A DNA stretch of 64,000 nt from Candidatus Melainabacteria bacterium MEL.A1 (GTDB lineage: Bacteria; Cyanobacteriota; Vampirovibrionia; Gastranaerophilales; Gastranaerophilaceae): positions 806,001 through 870,000 of the forward strand of contig CP017245.1 in assembly GCA_001765415.1 (NCBI GenBank), in the 5' to 3' direction. The notes beneath the pieces were generated by a model that saw only the letters and a list, made by a program, of their open reading frames with translations, was not told the DNA's origin and ran no database searches. The translations under genes were made by a program, and so were the position numbers. Positions 17,507-26,363 of the stretch are shown here, piece by piece (the stretch's first letter is position 1; every line of letters begins with the position of its first letter).

Positions 17507-17809
17507 CTACGCACCAATCAATTCTTCGATTGGATCACCTTCGATAGTTACGATTGCCTTCTTAGAAGAATCTGTTCTACCGAATTTATATCCCATTCTC
17601 TTTTCGTGAGATGGCATATAAACTGTTCTTACTTTTTTAACTTTTCTACCAGGAAAAGCTAATTCTACTGCTTGAGCAATTTCAACTTTTGTTGCGTTTT
17701 GTACAACTTCAAAAGTATATTGACCCAAAGTTGTAGCACCTACTGATTTTTCAGTAATGATAGGTTTTTTGATTACATCATATAATTTTTCTGTATTTGA
17801 TCTTGCCAT
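17507..17809 (-). CDS. rplW: 50S ribosomal protein L23
   Basis: A 100-residue L23 with VIKKPIITEKSVGATTLGQY and VRTVYMPSHEKRMGYKFGRT. It forms the main docking site at the exit tunnel for trigger factor and SRP. Its ATG overlaps the rplD stop by one base (TAATG), indicating translational coupling. Confidence 0.96.
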   Translation of the reverse strand: MARSNTEKLYDVIKKPIITEKSVGATTLGQYTFEVVQNATKVEIAQAVELAFPGRKVKKVRTVYMPSHEKRMGYKFGRTDSSKKAIVTIEGDPIEELIGA

Positions 17810-18435
17810 TATTGTAACCTTTCTGTGATATCATTTACAGCAGATTCAGTCATTACAACAAAATCAGCTTCAAGTAAATCTTTTACATTTAAGTTTGAAG
17901 GTAAAATAATTTTTACGCTTGGGATGTTTCTTGCAGCTAATTCAAGATTTTTATTTTCATCAGCTTTAACATCTGCAACGATTAAAGTTTTACCTGAAAC
18001 ATTTAATGCTTTAAGTGCGCTTACCATCAATTTTGTTTTAGGTTCAGCAATTGTAGAGAAGTCTTTTACTACAACCAATTGTTCACTTCTAGCAGACAAT
18101 GCAGATTTGATAGCCAATTGTCTTGCTTTTTGAGGCATGTTGAAAGCATAACTTCTTGGTTTTGGCCCAAAGATTACGCCACCGCCTGCGAACAATGGAG
18201 AACGTAAAGAACCAGCTCTAGCTCTACCAGTACCTTTTTGTTTCCATGGTTTTTTGCCGCCGCCAGAAACTTCAGCTCTTGTTTTACAAGAAGCAGAACC
18301 TTGACGAGCATTATTTAATTGTCTTCTTAATGCTAAGTGCATTACATGTAAATTAGGTTCAACGCCGAAAACTGCTTCGTTCAAAGCGATTTCGCCTAAT
18401 TTTTCTCCATTTGTACTTAATATTTCTTTTGACAT
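17809..18435 (-). CDS. rplD: 50S ribosomal protein L4
   Basis: A 208-residue L4 with the tunnel-lining loop KTRAEVSGGGKKPWKQKGTG and RSPLFAGGGVIFGPKPRSY. In some bacteria L4 represses the S10 operon. It overlaps rplW by one base, and a 198-bp spacer separates it from rplC. Confidence 0.97.
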   Translation of the reverse strand: MSKEILSTNGEKLGEIALNEAVFGVEPNLHVMHLALRRQLNNARQGSASCKTRAEVSGGGKKPWKQKGTGRARAGSLRSPLFAGGGVIFGPKPRSYAFNMPQKARQLAIKSALSARSEQLVVVKDFSTIAEPKTKLMVSALKALNVSGKTLIVADVKADENKNLELAARNIPSVKIILPSNLNVKDLLEADFVVMTESAVNDITERLQ

Positions 18436-18633
18436 TTTTGTTTTTTCCTTTATTTATTATATCTTTCGTTTAAGACTGCTTACCGCTTGCTTATTTGCTT
18501 TATCTGGCAAGACCAGCCGGTTTTTGAGACTTTTCCGTGTCTTGAGATCTTTACCCCTCTCCCGTATCTCTAACATTCACTATCGTTCATTTAGAGTTAC
18601 GACCTCTCCAAAATGGCGAGGTGAGAGATAGGA
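18436..18633. other. 198-bp spacer between rplC and rplD
   Basis: No gene is visible. It holds inverted CCTCTC.../...GAGAGATAGG segments that could fold into a long imperfect hairpin. Ribosomal spacers this long are atypical for the S10 operon. Confidence 0.4.
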
Positions 18634-19269
18634 CTAGTTCCACTTAGTTCTAGTTGGAACGATTGTTACCAATCTACCTTCGCATCCAGGAACAGAACCT
18701 TTTACTAATACTAAGCTGTTAGCTGCATCTACTTTAACTAATTTCAATTTAGTAATAGTAACTCTTTCATTACCCATGTTACCAGCCATTCTTTTGCCTT
18801 TAATAACACGAGAAGGAGTTGTACCTGCACCGATAGAACCAGGTTCTCTGTGGTTTTTAGAACCATGTCCCATAGGTCCTCTTGAGAAGTTCCATCTTTT
18901 TACTGTACCTTGAAAACCTTTACCAATTGATTTACCAGTTACATCAACTTTTTCTACGTTATCAAGAACTGACAATTCAATTTTGTCACCAACTTTGTAG
19001 TCAGCAGGATTGTCAACTCTAAATTCTTGTAGATGTCTGAAGTTTTCAAGATTGTTCTTTTTGAAGTGTCCAATTTCAGCTTTTGTCAAGTGTTTTTCTT
19101 TAGCAGCAATTGTACCTACTTGTATAGCGTTGTAACCATCAGTTTCAACTGTTTTTACTTGAGTAACAACAATCGGATCAACTTTGATTACAGTTACAGG
19201 AATTGCCAAACCTTGTTCGTCAAAGATTTGTGTCATTCCAAGTTTTTTACCTATTACACCTAGTGTCAT
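18634..19269 (-). CDS. rplC: 50S ribosomal protein L3
   Basis: A 211-residue L3: MTLGVIGKKLGMTQIFDEQG ... GKGFQGTVKRWNFSRGPMGHG ... VIKGKRMAGNMGNERVT. It is an early assembly protein near the peptidyl transferase centre. A 182-bp spacer lies between rpsJ and rplC. Confidence 0.97.
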   Translation of the reverse strand: MTLGVIGKKLGMTQIFDEQGLAIPVTVIKVDPIVVTQVKTVETDGYNAIQVGTIAAKEKHLTKAEIGHFKKNNLENFRHLQEFRVDNPADYKVGDKIELSVLDNVEKVDVTGKSIGKGFQGTVKRWNFSRGPMGHGSKNHREPGSIGAGTTPSRVIKGKRMAGNMGNERVTITKLKLVKVDAANSLVLVKGSVPGCEGRLVTIVPTRTKWN

Positions 19270-19451
19270 TTTTTACCTTTCTAGCTCACCCTACTTGGTG
19301 CAGACACTTTCCTGCCCCTGTTTCGGGATTGCATTTTTCTCTTGCGAGCGCTACTTCTTTACCTTTTTTCGGGATTTACACCCGACACGTACCAAACGTG
19401 TGTAGTTCACATTACATGCATAATGCTTATTTAATTTTCAATAAAAGTAAA

Positions 19452-19769
19452 TTATAATTTTACTTCGATATCTACACCAGCTGGAAGATCAAGTCTACCT
19501 AGTTCTTCAACTGTTTGTTGTGTTGGTTCGTATATATCAATAATACGTTTATGAGTTCTCATTTCAAAATGTTCACGAGATTTTTTATCTACGTGTGGTG
19601 AACGCAAAACGCAATATATACGTCTTTTTGTAGGTAAAGGAATAGGTCCGGCTACTTTAGCTTCAGTTCTTTTTGCTGTTTCTACAATTTTATCTGAAGA
19701 AACGTCAATTAATTTGTGATCATAAGCTTTCAAACAAACTCTGATTCTTTGTCTAGTTGTGGTTGCCAT
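19452..19769 (-). CDS. rpsJ: 30S ribosomal protein S10
   Basis: A 105-residue S10 starting [20 protein letters not shown], with [20 protein letters not shown] and [20 protein letters not shown]. The ATG at 19769 is spaced properly from AAGGA; the ATG two codons earlier overlaps that site. It is the first gene of the S10-spc cluster. In many bacteria it also serves as the NusE antitermination factor. Confidence 0.96.
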   Translation of the reverse strand: MATTTRQRIRVCLKAYDHKLIDVSSDKIVETAKRTEAKVAGPIPLPTKRRIYCVLRSPHVDKKSREHFEMRTHKRIIDIYEPTQQTVEELGRLDLPAGVDIEVKL

Positions 19770-19867
19770 TTGCATTCCTTTTTCTTTTTATTATGTAATA
19801 CACCGCTTGAAATCGCTATTCAACAAATATTTCGGATATTAGTAAATACTTTATTCCAAGCATAACA

Positions 19868-19896
19868 ATGGTAAAACAAACATAATACACTGTCAA
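19868..19896 (-). promoter_or_regulatory. Probable promoter of the S10 cluster
   Basis: On the minus strand TTGACA (19896-19891) is followed after 17 bp by TACCAT (19873-19868). The leader to rpsJ is about 95 bases. No other good promoter is seen in 19776-19996. Confidence 0.55.
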
Positions 19897-19996
19897 CACG
19901 ACTAATTTATTTTTGTATATAATTTGTTACAATATTTTCAAAAATTTTTAAGTTTCAAGCAAAATTGTTACATTTCGCAATAATTTTTAAACAAAA

Positions 19997-20030
19997 AAAA
20001 GAAGGAATTTCATAAAAAAATCCTTCTTTT
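19997..20030 (-). terminator. Intrinsic terminator after minE
   Basis: Arms AAAAGAAGGA and TCCTTCTTTT (19997-20006/20021-20030) are followed on the minus strand by a T-run, placing a terminator directly after minE and before the S10 promoter. Confidence 0.8.
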
Positions 20031-20051
20031 TTCAAAATAATTTTTAGTTAT

Positions 20052-20549
20052 TTATTCTTCATCTTTATCGTCATCATCAGATTCTTCTTCTGTTTCTTCT
20101 TCAGAATAATCATCATCTGACATATCATCGTCTAAAGCTTCTGAATCCAAAATAATTTCAGTTTCTTCAATCTCAACTTCATCAGAGACATCTTCATCGC
20201 CTTGCGCTTCTTCCTCAGCTTTTTTAGCATCTTCTTTAGCTAAAGCTTCTTTGATTTCTTCTTCATCTTTAGCTCTAATCACAGGAATTGAAAGCATCAA
20301 TGCAACTTGATCTCCATCTTGTTCAAGATTAAGTTCAAGTGCTTCTTTGTCCATTTCAACATATTTAGAAAGAAGTTCAACCATTTCTTTGCGCATACGT
20401 TCCATCAATTCAGGAGTTAAATTAGTTCTATCCTGCATCAAAACAACACGTAATCTATTGCAAGCCGTATCTTTTGAAGCCTCTGTTTCTTCTTGTTCAG
20501 TTTGACGGAAAAAGCCTAAGACTTTATTATATAAGTTTTGTAATATCAT
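20052..20549 (-). CDS. minE: Cell division topological factor MinE with long acidic tail
   Basis: A 165-residue protein. Residues 1-90 fit MinE: an N-terminal amphipathic membrane-targeting segment, the MinD-contact region ACNRLRVVLMQDRTNLTPEL, then the dimerising beta-sheet domain ending VALMLSIPVI. MinE stimulates MinD ATPase and drives the pole-to-pole pattern. Typical MinE proteins are 85-105 residues; here about 75 more residues follow, nearly all Glu, Asp and Ser. It is the last gene of minC-minD-minE, one base after minD, and is followed by a clear terminator. Confidence 0.92.
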   Translation of the reverse strand: MILQNLYNKVLGFFRQTEQEETEASKDTACNRLRVVLMQDRTNLTPELMERMRKEMVELLSKYVEMDKEALELNLEQDGDQVALMLSIPVIRAKDEEEIKEALAKEDAKKAEEEAQGDEDVSDEVEIEETEIILDSEALDDDMSDDDYSEEETEEESDDDDKDEE

Positions 20550-20550
20550 C

Positions 20551-21366
20551 TTATTTCTCCTTTCCTGTTAAACCGGAGAAGAATTTCTTAATTTTAGCCA
20601 TAACCCCTTTTGGTTCGTCTAAATCTAAGAAAGGAACATCTTCGCCAATAATTCTTCTTGCAACATTATTGTATGCTTTACCTGCCAATGATTTTTCATC
20701 GTTTACAATCGGTTCACCTTTGTTTGTAGAAACGATAATGCCTGTATCTTCAGGAATTATACCTATCAATTCAGCTGAAAGAATGTCAACAACTTCATCA
20801 ACACTAACCATATCTTTTGATTCAATTAGATTTGGTCTAACTCTGTTTAAAAGCAATTTGTATGACTTAATTTCTTCTTTTGATTCCAAAAGACCAATAA
20901 TTCTGTCAGCATCACGAATTGCAGACATTTCAGGAGTTGTAACAACTATTGCTTCTGACGCACCAGCAACTGCGTTTTGGAAACCTTGTTCAATACCTGC
21001 AGGACAGTCAACAAGAATAAAATCGAAATCTTTTTTAAGTTTTTCGCAAATATCTTTTAACTGTTCTTCTGTAACCGCTGTTTTATCTCTGGTTTGCGCA
21101 GCTGCCAAAAGACAAAGATTAGGATTTTTCTTGTCTTTTACCAATGCTTGTTTAAGTTTACAACGTTCTTCAACAACATCTACAATAGTGTAAACAATCC
21201 TGTTTTCTAAACCAAGTAGTAAGTCTAAGTTTCTTAATCCGAGGTCAGTATCAATCATTACAACTTTTTTACCGGCTTTAGCTAAAGCTGTACCGATATT
21301 TGCATTAGTTGTAGTTTTGCCTACTCCACCTTTACCGGATGTTATTACAATAACTCTACCGCTCAT
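20551..21366 (-). CDS. minD: Septum site-determining ATPase MinD
   Basis: A 271-residue ParA/MinD ATPase with deviant Walker A GKGGVGKT (residues 11-18, signature Lys12), DTDLGLRNLDLLLGLENR, and LVDCPAGIEQGFQNA. The C-terminal GVMAKIKKFFSGLTGKEK is an amphipathic membrane-targeting helix. With ATP it binds the membrane and recruits MinC, and MinE releases it. It lies 12 bases after minC. Confidence 0.97.
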   Translation of the reverse strand: MSGRVIVITSGKGGVGKTTTNANIGTALAKAGKKVVMIDTDLGLRNLDLLLGLENRIVYTIVDVVEERCKLKQALVKDKKNPNLCLLAAAQTRDKTAVTEEQLKDICEKLKKDFDFILVDCPAGIEQGFQNAVAGASEAIVVTTPEMSAIRDADRIIGLLESKEEIKSYKLLLNRVRPNLIESKDMVSVDEVVDILSAELIGIIPEDTGIIVSTNKGEPIVNDEKSLAGKAYNNVARRIIGEDVPFLDLDEPKGVMAKIKKFFSGLTGKEK

Positions 21367-21378
21367 TATTTCTCCTTT

Positions 21379-22464
21379 TTATGATTCGTGTATTTTATGT
21401 ATAATAATTTGTTTTTTGTAAATGCAAGCTTCTTCCGGAATAAAAGTATCCGTTTTTTGAATATACGGAATATTAATATTATCCGGTCTTCTTGCAAACG
21501 TATCAGCAATTCTCAATTGAATTGCATTCATTTTCAATGCTCTTATTTTTGCATATTGATTACCTGCAGAACCTGCATGAGCAATACCGCCCAAAACTCC
21601 CCAAACTGTAATATCTCCTTTGGCAATAATTTCAGAACCCGGATTTGCATCTCCAATAATTACAATATTTCCGTCAGAAGAAATACTTTGACCTGAACGC
21701 AAAGTTCTTTGAATATAAAGAGTTGGGAGTTTTTCAGTTTCTCTCAAAGATTTTCTCAAATCGTCAAGGTTATAGTCAATATCTTCGATATCCTCACCTT
21801 CAATTTTGTTCGCATCTTCTAATTTTGAATTAAAATCGTCAAACACATCTTTCAAGTCTGTTGTTTCTACTGCTACGACAGGTATTTCAGCTTTTTTTAC
21901 TTCCTCTTTAACTTCTTCTGATTTTGTTTCTTCAAGAGGTTCAACAACAGGAGTATCAATAGTTTCCATTTGATTTTCCGGTTGAATACTTTCCGGCTTG
22001 ATTTCTTCTAGTGGCTGAACCGGTTCTGCCGGAGCATCTTTTTTAAGAACTTTCAAATCATTTTCTTGTGCAAAAGTTTTGATTTCAGTAGTTTCGTCAC
22101 CAAAAATTTTATCCAATGCTTTTTCTAATTCTTTGTTAACTTTTTCTTGATCCGCATTAAATTCCGGAGTTGGAACTTTATTTTCAAGAATAGAAACATT
22201 AATTCCTAATTCTTCTGCAGATTTTGCTGTAACATCAGAACTTGTTGTAATAAATTCAATTTCAGAATCCATAGATTCAACAAGCGCTTTAATACTTGTT
22301 AACTCTGTAGTTGTTAAATTAACCCCACCTAATTTTAGGCAGACATTTTTACTCTGAGCGTCGGGCAAGTCCAAAACTCTGCTTAATTCATAAATAATTT
22401 CAGAGGTTTTTTGAGCATTGCTAACGTCAACAATAAAACCATTTTCAATGTATCCCTTATCCAT
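21379..22464 (-). CDS. minC: Septum site-determining protein MinC with extended linker
   Basis: The start at 22464 (MDKGYIENGFIVDVSNAQKT) has a GGAAGGA site seven bases upstream; a farther ATG at 22509 lacks one. The 361-residue protein has an N-terminal FtsZ-inhibiting domain (to about 110). A long Glu/Pro/Val-rich linker follows (about 110-250), then the C-terminal beta-helix domain (TLRSGQSISSDGNIVIIGDA, NPGSEIIAKGDITVWGVLGG) that dimerises and binds MinD. Typical MinC is about 230-270 residues, so the linker is unusually long. Confidence 0.93.
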   Translation of the reverse strand: MDKGYIENGFIVDVSNAQKTSEIIYELSRVLDLPDAQSKNVCLKLGGVNLTTTELTSIKALVESMDSEIEFITTSSDVTAKSAEELGINVSILENKVPTPEFNADQEKVNKELEKALDKIFGDETTEIKTFAQENDLKVLKKDAPAEPVQPLEEIKPESIQPENQMETIDTPVVEPLEETKSEEVKEEVKKAEIPVVAVETTDLKDVFDDFNSKLEDANKIEGEDIEDIDYNLDDLRKSLRETEKLPTLYIQRTLRSGQSISSDGNIVIIGDANPGSEIIAKGDITVWGVLGGIAHAGSAGNQYAKIRALKMNAIQLRIADTFARRPDNINIPYIQKTDTFIPEEACIYKKQIIIHKIHES

Positions 22465-22571
22465 TGCTAATCCTTCCGCAAATGTTTCACCTATTCCATG
22501 ACAATACATGAAACATCAAAGAACATCAACGAATTATGTCGAAATGTAATATTTTGCCTAAAAATTAAAAA

Positions 22572-23444
22572 TTATACAGTTGCTCTTTCGATTGAATTAG
22601 CGTGCTTATTAACCTCTTGCGCCCATATATAATTTGTTCCGGTTGTATCTGTCGGATCCGATGGAGGACAATATTTTGAGTTAATTTGAGATAAAGTAGT
22701 CAAACCTTGATTTACATATTTACGTTTAAGCAAACCACCCATGTAATCAATACATTCAGCAACTGAATTAAATGTTCTAAATTTTGTAGAACCAGCAATT
22801 CTTACTCCACCAATATTATTTTTTGTTTTAGCTAATCTGCTTTTTCCGTTTCCTGATTCATGAATACAAATTCCTGCCAAAACAGATGCACTAATTCCAT
22901 ATTTCTTTTGAGCATTCAAAAAAGCTTGTCCTTGTCCTTCAAGCACTCCTTTTCCTTTCAAATACTTATTCAAATCTTCAGCAGTACCTGTATATAATTC
23001 TGTTGCATTTTTATTATATTTACTATTTGATTTTTGAGTTTTTTGCCCCTTTTTAGTTTTTGAAGTTGTATTTGTTCCATTGTTTAAAGAAGATGTCAAA
23101 CTTCCAAAATTATTTGTATATTTGTTCAACAAATTCATTTGTTCAAACATTGCCGGTAATCCAAAATTCATCATCGGATTAAACATTGGCATTGAATAAT
23201 TTGCCATAGAAAATATATTTCCCCCCATAGATGGCATTGAATAACCTGACATCATTGAGAAAGGTGAAAATATTGGCATTGAAAAACTAGGGAATGAGAA
23301 CATTTGTGGCATAAAGAATAATGAGTTCATCATCCCAAATTGAAACATAGGATTAAATGAATTGCAGCCACAACCACCCATAAAAGGATTTAATCCCATC
23401 GGCGGTGCCATATAAATATTGTTAAATCTAACTGCATTAAACAT
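22572..23444 (-). CDS. Glucosaminidase-like muramidase with Met/Phe-rich N-terminus
   Basis: In this 290-residue protein, residues about 150-290 look like a FlgJ/LytG-type glucosaminidase domain: AEDLNKYLKGKGVLEGQGQA, ISASVLAGICIHESGNGKSR with the presumed catalytic Glu, NNIGGVRIAG, and YMGGLLKRKYVNQGL. It would cut peptidoglycan glycan strands. The first 110 residues are strongly enriched in Met, Phe, Pro, Ser and Gly with no classical signal peptide (for example MFNPMMNFGLPAMFEQ), then a Lys/Ser/Asn-rich linker. It is 62 bases upstream of minC's long open frame and may share its transcript, which would link wall remodelling to division. Confidence 0.75.
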   Translation of the reverse strand: MFNAVRFNNIYMAPPMGLNPFMGGCGCNSFNPMFQFGMMNSLFFMPQMFSFPSFSMPIFSPFSMMSGYSMPSMGGNIFSMANYSMPMFNPMMNFGLPAMFEQMNLLNKYTNNFGSLTSSLNNGTNTTSKTKKGQKTQKSNSKYNKNATELYTGTAEDLNKYLKGKGVLEGQGQAFLNAQKKYGISASVLAGICIHESGNGKSRLAKTKNNIGGVRIAGSTKFRTFNSVAECIDYMGGLLKRKYVNQGLTTLSQINSKYCPPSDPTDTTGTNYIWAQEVNKHANSIERATV

Positions 23445-23611
23445 TTTATATAATTATCCCTGATTTATTCCCCGTATATATATAAAGTATTTATTTTTGA
23501 GAAAATTGATTAAATCATAGACACATGTTAAATTTTGTTAATAAAAATAAACTATTAACTTATGTAAAATTTTATTTTTATTATATTATTTATTATAGGG
23601 ACAGAGAATTT

Positions 23612-24298
23612 ATGATTTTTAATGAAACCAAAACACACGAAATTACAGTTGACGTTGTTATTATGACAATGAAATATGATGCTTTGCACGTATTACTTGT
23701 AAAACGTACAACAGAACCATTCAAAGATAAGTGGGCTATTCCGGGAGGATATGTAAGATTATCTGAAAACCTTGATCAAGCGGCACTTAGAATACTGAAA
23801 GAACGTACAAATATCGACAACGTCTATCTTGAGCAACTTTACACTTTTGGAGATCCGCTTCGTCACCCTAATGCAAGGGTTATTACATGCGCTTATTTCG
23901 CATTGGTAAGAGCGGAAGATTTCAATATTGTAACTACTCCGGAATTAGGTTGGCATAAGATATCTGATTTACCACCTTTAGCGTTCGACCACAAAGATAT
24001 TATTGAATATTCTTTGAAACGTACTCGTGAAAGATTGGAACTTTGTCCTGTTGCATATCAATTATTAAATGAAAAATTTACACTAACAGAAATGCAAAAA
24101 GCCTATGAACTGATTATGGGCAAAAAACTTGATAAACGTAATTTTAGAAAAAAAGCTCTTGCAACTCAAGGTTTGATTGAACTTGATGAATTTACAAAAT
24201 CATCTTCTAAACGACCTGCAAGATTATATACTTTTAAAGATATTAAATTAAATTCAAAAAGAGCTCATTTTATTTCTAAAAAAAAGGAGAAAAAATAG
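23612..24298 (+). CDS. NrtR-like Nudix-related transcriptional regulator
   Basis: A 228-residue two-domain protein. Residues 1-150 form a Nudix fold (WAIPGGYVRLSENLDQAALR) with a degenerate Nudix box: the REUxEE core reads RILKER, so hydrolysis is unlikely. The PNARVITCAYFALV segment and C-terminal winged helix (FTLTEMQKAYELIMGKKLDK, then RPARLYTF) match the NrtR architecture. NrtR senses ADP-ribose and controls NAD-cofactor genes. The start at 23612 begins the fold; an upstream ATG at 23525 adds 29 unrelated residues. secG follows immediately, and nadA and nadK lie elsewhere in the window. Confidence 0.8.
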   Translation: MIFNETKTHEITVDVVIMTMKYDALHVLLVKRTTEPFKDKWAIPGGYVRLSENLDQAALRILKERTNIDNVYLEQLYTFGDPLRHPNARVITCAYFALVRAEDFNIVTTPELGWHKISDLPPLAFDHKDIIEYSLKRTRERLELCPVAYQLLNEKFTLTEMQKAYELIMGKKLDKRNFRKKALATQGLIELDEFTKSSSKRPARLYTFKDIKLNSKRAHFISKKKEKK

Positions 24299-24526
24299 AT
24301 GTTATTAACTTTAGTATGGGCTATTCAAATAATTTCAGCACTATTGCTTATTGTATTAATCCTATTACATTCCCCCAAAGGCGATGGAATTGCCGGTATT
24401 GGCGGAGCTTCACATGTTTTCGCATCTCAAAAGAGTGCTGAAAAAGGATTGAACAAACTTACTGGTATTGTTGCTGCAATATTTTTAGTTTGCACATTCC
24501 TACTAGGTTTTGGGATAATTAAATAA
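24299..24526 (+). CDS. secG: Preprotein translocase subunit SecG
   Basis: A 75-residue protein with two membrane helices (about 3-22 and 53-72) around a cytoplasmic loop containing HSPKGDGIAGIGGASHVFAS, matching SecG. It assists SecYE in protein export. The start follows the nrtR stop directly, with AAAAGGAG inside the end of nrtR, so the two are translationally coupled. Confidence 0.93.
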   Translation: MLLTLVWAIQIISALLLIVLILLHSPKGDGIAGIGGASHVFASQKSAEKGLNKLTGIVAAIFLVCTFLLGFGIIK

Positions 24527-24539
24527 AAATAAATTTCAT

Positions 24540-24556
24540 CTCCTCAACTTGAGGAG
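24540..24556 (+). other. Perfect hairpin after secG
   Basis: CTCCTCAA and TTGAGGAG pair around a single C. No T-run follows, so it is either a weak terminator or a stabilising 3' structure. Confidence 0.45.
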
Positions 24557-24622
24557 AATATAAAATATCGGATGGAATTTCCATTCTGCCATCATTTATT
24601 TATATATATATGGAATAATCAA

Positions 24623-25324
24623 ATGAACATACTTGTAACAGGTGCATCTAAAGGTATTGGAAACGCTATCGCACATGAGCTTCAAAATATTGGAGAAGTT
24701 TTTGTAACAGGCAGAAATGAAAAGGCATTAATCGAATGTAATGCCAAAGGTTTTTGTGTTTGCGATTTGTCAAAAGATATTACTACTCTTACAGATTTTA
24801 TAGAAAAAAACAATATTGATGTTTTGATTAATAATGCAGGAGAATATATTTATTCAGATTTGGATAAAATGAATATTAAAAATATCCAAAGACTTTATCA
24901 AACAAATTTAATTGCACCTGCCTTTCTTGCCTCAAAAGTTATCCCAAATATGAAAAACAAAAAATGGGGAAGAATTATAAATATAGGTTCAATTTCTGGG
25001 GTAATGGGAGAAGCTTACGCAAGCATTTATTCTTCATCAAAAGCCGGATTAATAGGATTGACTAAAGCACTAGCTTTGGAATTAGCCGAACACAACATCA
25101 CTGTAAACACCATAAATCCGGGTTGGGTAGAAACAGAACTTGGCATGGCATCAATTGATGATAGCGAATTTTCTCGAGAAGAAATCGTTGAAACTATTCC
25201 ACAAAGACGTTTTGTAAAACCGGAAGAAGTTGCAAAACTGTGCAAATATTTAATTTCAGAAGATGCAAAAGGAATAACAGGACAATCCATCAACCTCTGC
25301 GCAGGATTAAGTGTGGGAATTTAG
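24623..25324 (+). CDS. Short-chain dehydrogenase/reductase (FabG-like)
   Basis: A 233-residue Rossmann-fold oxidoreductase: MNILVTGASKGIGNAIAHEL (cofactor loop), LINNAG, catalytic Ser in NIGSISGVMGE, and Tyr and Lys in YSSSKAGLIG, followed by NTINPGWVETEL. The start at 24623 begins the Rossmann strand; the 17 residues possible upstream are AT-rich spacer. It could reduce 3-oxoacyl-ACP or another ketone, and the substrate cannot be read from sequence. Confidence 0.9.
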   Translation: MNILVTGASKGIGNAIAHELQNIGEVFVTGRNEKALIECNAKGFCVCDLSKDITTLTDFIEKNNIDVLINNAGEYIYSDLDKMNIKNIQRLYQTNLIAPAFLASKVIPNMKNKKWGRIINIGSISGVMGEAYASIYSSSKAGLIGLTKALALELAEHNITVNTINPGWVETELGMASIDDSEFSREEIVETIPQRRFVKPEEVAKLCKYLISEDAKGITGQSINLCAGLSVGI

Positions 25325-25370
25325 ATGACTAGAAGTATAGTCGGCTATAAAAATTTATCATCTATCTTAT

Positions 25371-26357
25371 TTAAGAAATTACCACATTCACAATATCTTG
25401 TGCTGAAATTTTCAAACAATCCAATTTTTCACAAGTTGTTTGTCTATGCGCCCACAAGCAAGGTTTTATCGGGCAATTGTCGTTCGCTTTTATTGGAGTA
25501 ACCAAATTTGATTGTGGAATTAGCATCTTATCATCAGTTGGTCCAAAAATTACATAAGTTCTTGTTTTCATTGCAACTCCAACATGCAAAGGAGCAGAAT
25601 CAGAACATACAAACTTTTCAGCTTGTCCAATCAAAACCGCTAAATCTTTCAAACTCTTAGTTTTACCGTAATAATTTGTAAAATTAGGAGAATTTACATC
25701 AACTTTTGCTAATATTCCTTCAATAACCTCTTTATCATCAGGACCTCCGGCTAACATAACGTGTTTTCCCTGCCCTAATAACAAGCTTACCGCATCCGCC
25801 CAAACATCAGCTCCGACAGTTTTTATCATCCCTTTATTAACACTCATTTTACTAACTCCAGGATGAATAAGGACTGTATTTGAAATTTTTTCCTGCGATG
25901 TAACATTAATTTCCGGCAACTCTGTTTTATGTTCCGTAATTGGCGAAATTAAATCATGGTACATTGCACAAGCATACTGTTTTTTATTCAAAGGAACTGC
26001 CTTTGTCAACAAAATTTGGCTTAATTTTCCTGTGTCATAACCATACCTTTTTTTTATTCCGGTCATAGACAATAAAATACTAATAAGCTTATTTCCACCT
26101 GACGAAACAACCATATCAAAATGACCTTTTTGTGCAAGAAAAACAAGTTTTAATAACTCAAAATATTTGTTTTTCCCTTTTACATCAATCAAAAACAAGT
26201 CATCAATAACATCTGTCAAATCCTTTACGCTCTTACTTCTTGGTTCAAGTGCCAAAGTAATTTTTGAATTTGGAAATTCTTTTTTTAAAGATATAAGTGT
26301 TGGCAAGAAAAATATTTCATCACCTATTCCACCAAAGTTTATTGCTAATATATTCAT
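25371..26357 (-). CDS. Glycosyltransferase family 9 (heptosyltransferase-like)
   Basis: A 328-residue GT-B glycosyltransferase beginning MNILAINFGGIGDEIFFLPT, the N-terminal GT9 motif. The nucleotide-sugar half contains VLIHPGVS, VMLAGGPDDKEVIEG and KFVCSDSAPLHVGVAMKTRT. Such enzymes add ADP-heptose or related sugars to lipopolysaccharide or other surface glycans; it fits the KdsC-like gene at 36119. No Shine-Dalgarno is present, but a TATAAT on the minus strand (26369-26364) ends seven bases before the ATG. It diverges from comM. Confidence 0.9.
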   Translation of the reverse strand: MNILAINFGGIGDEIFFLPTLISLKKEFPNSKITLALEPRSKSVKDLTDVIDDLFLIDVKGKNKYFELLKLVFLAQKGHFDMVVSSGGNKLISILLSMTGIKKRYGYDTGKLSQILLTKAVPLNKKQYACAMYHDLISPITEHKTELPEINVTSQEKISNTVLIHPGVSKMSVNKGMIKTVGADVWADAVSLLLGQGKHVMLAGGPDDKEVIEGILAKVDVNSPNFTNYYGKTKSLKDLAVLIGQAEKFVCSDSAPLHVGVAMKTRTYVIFGPTDDKMLIPQSNLVTPIKANDNCPIKPCLWAHRQTTCEKLDCLKISAQDIVNVVIS

Positions 26358-26363
26358 AGAATA

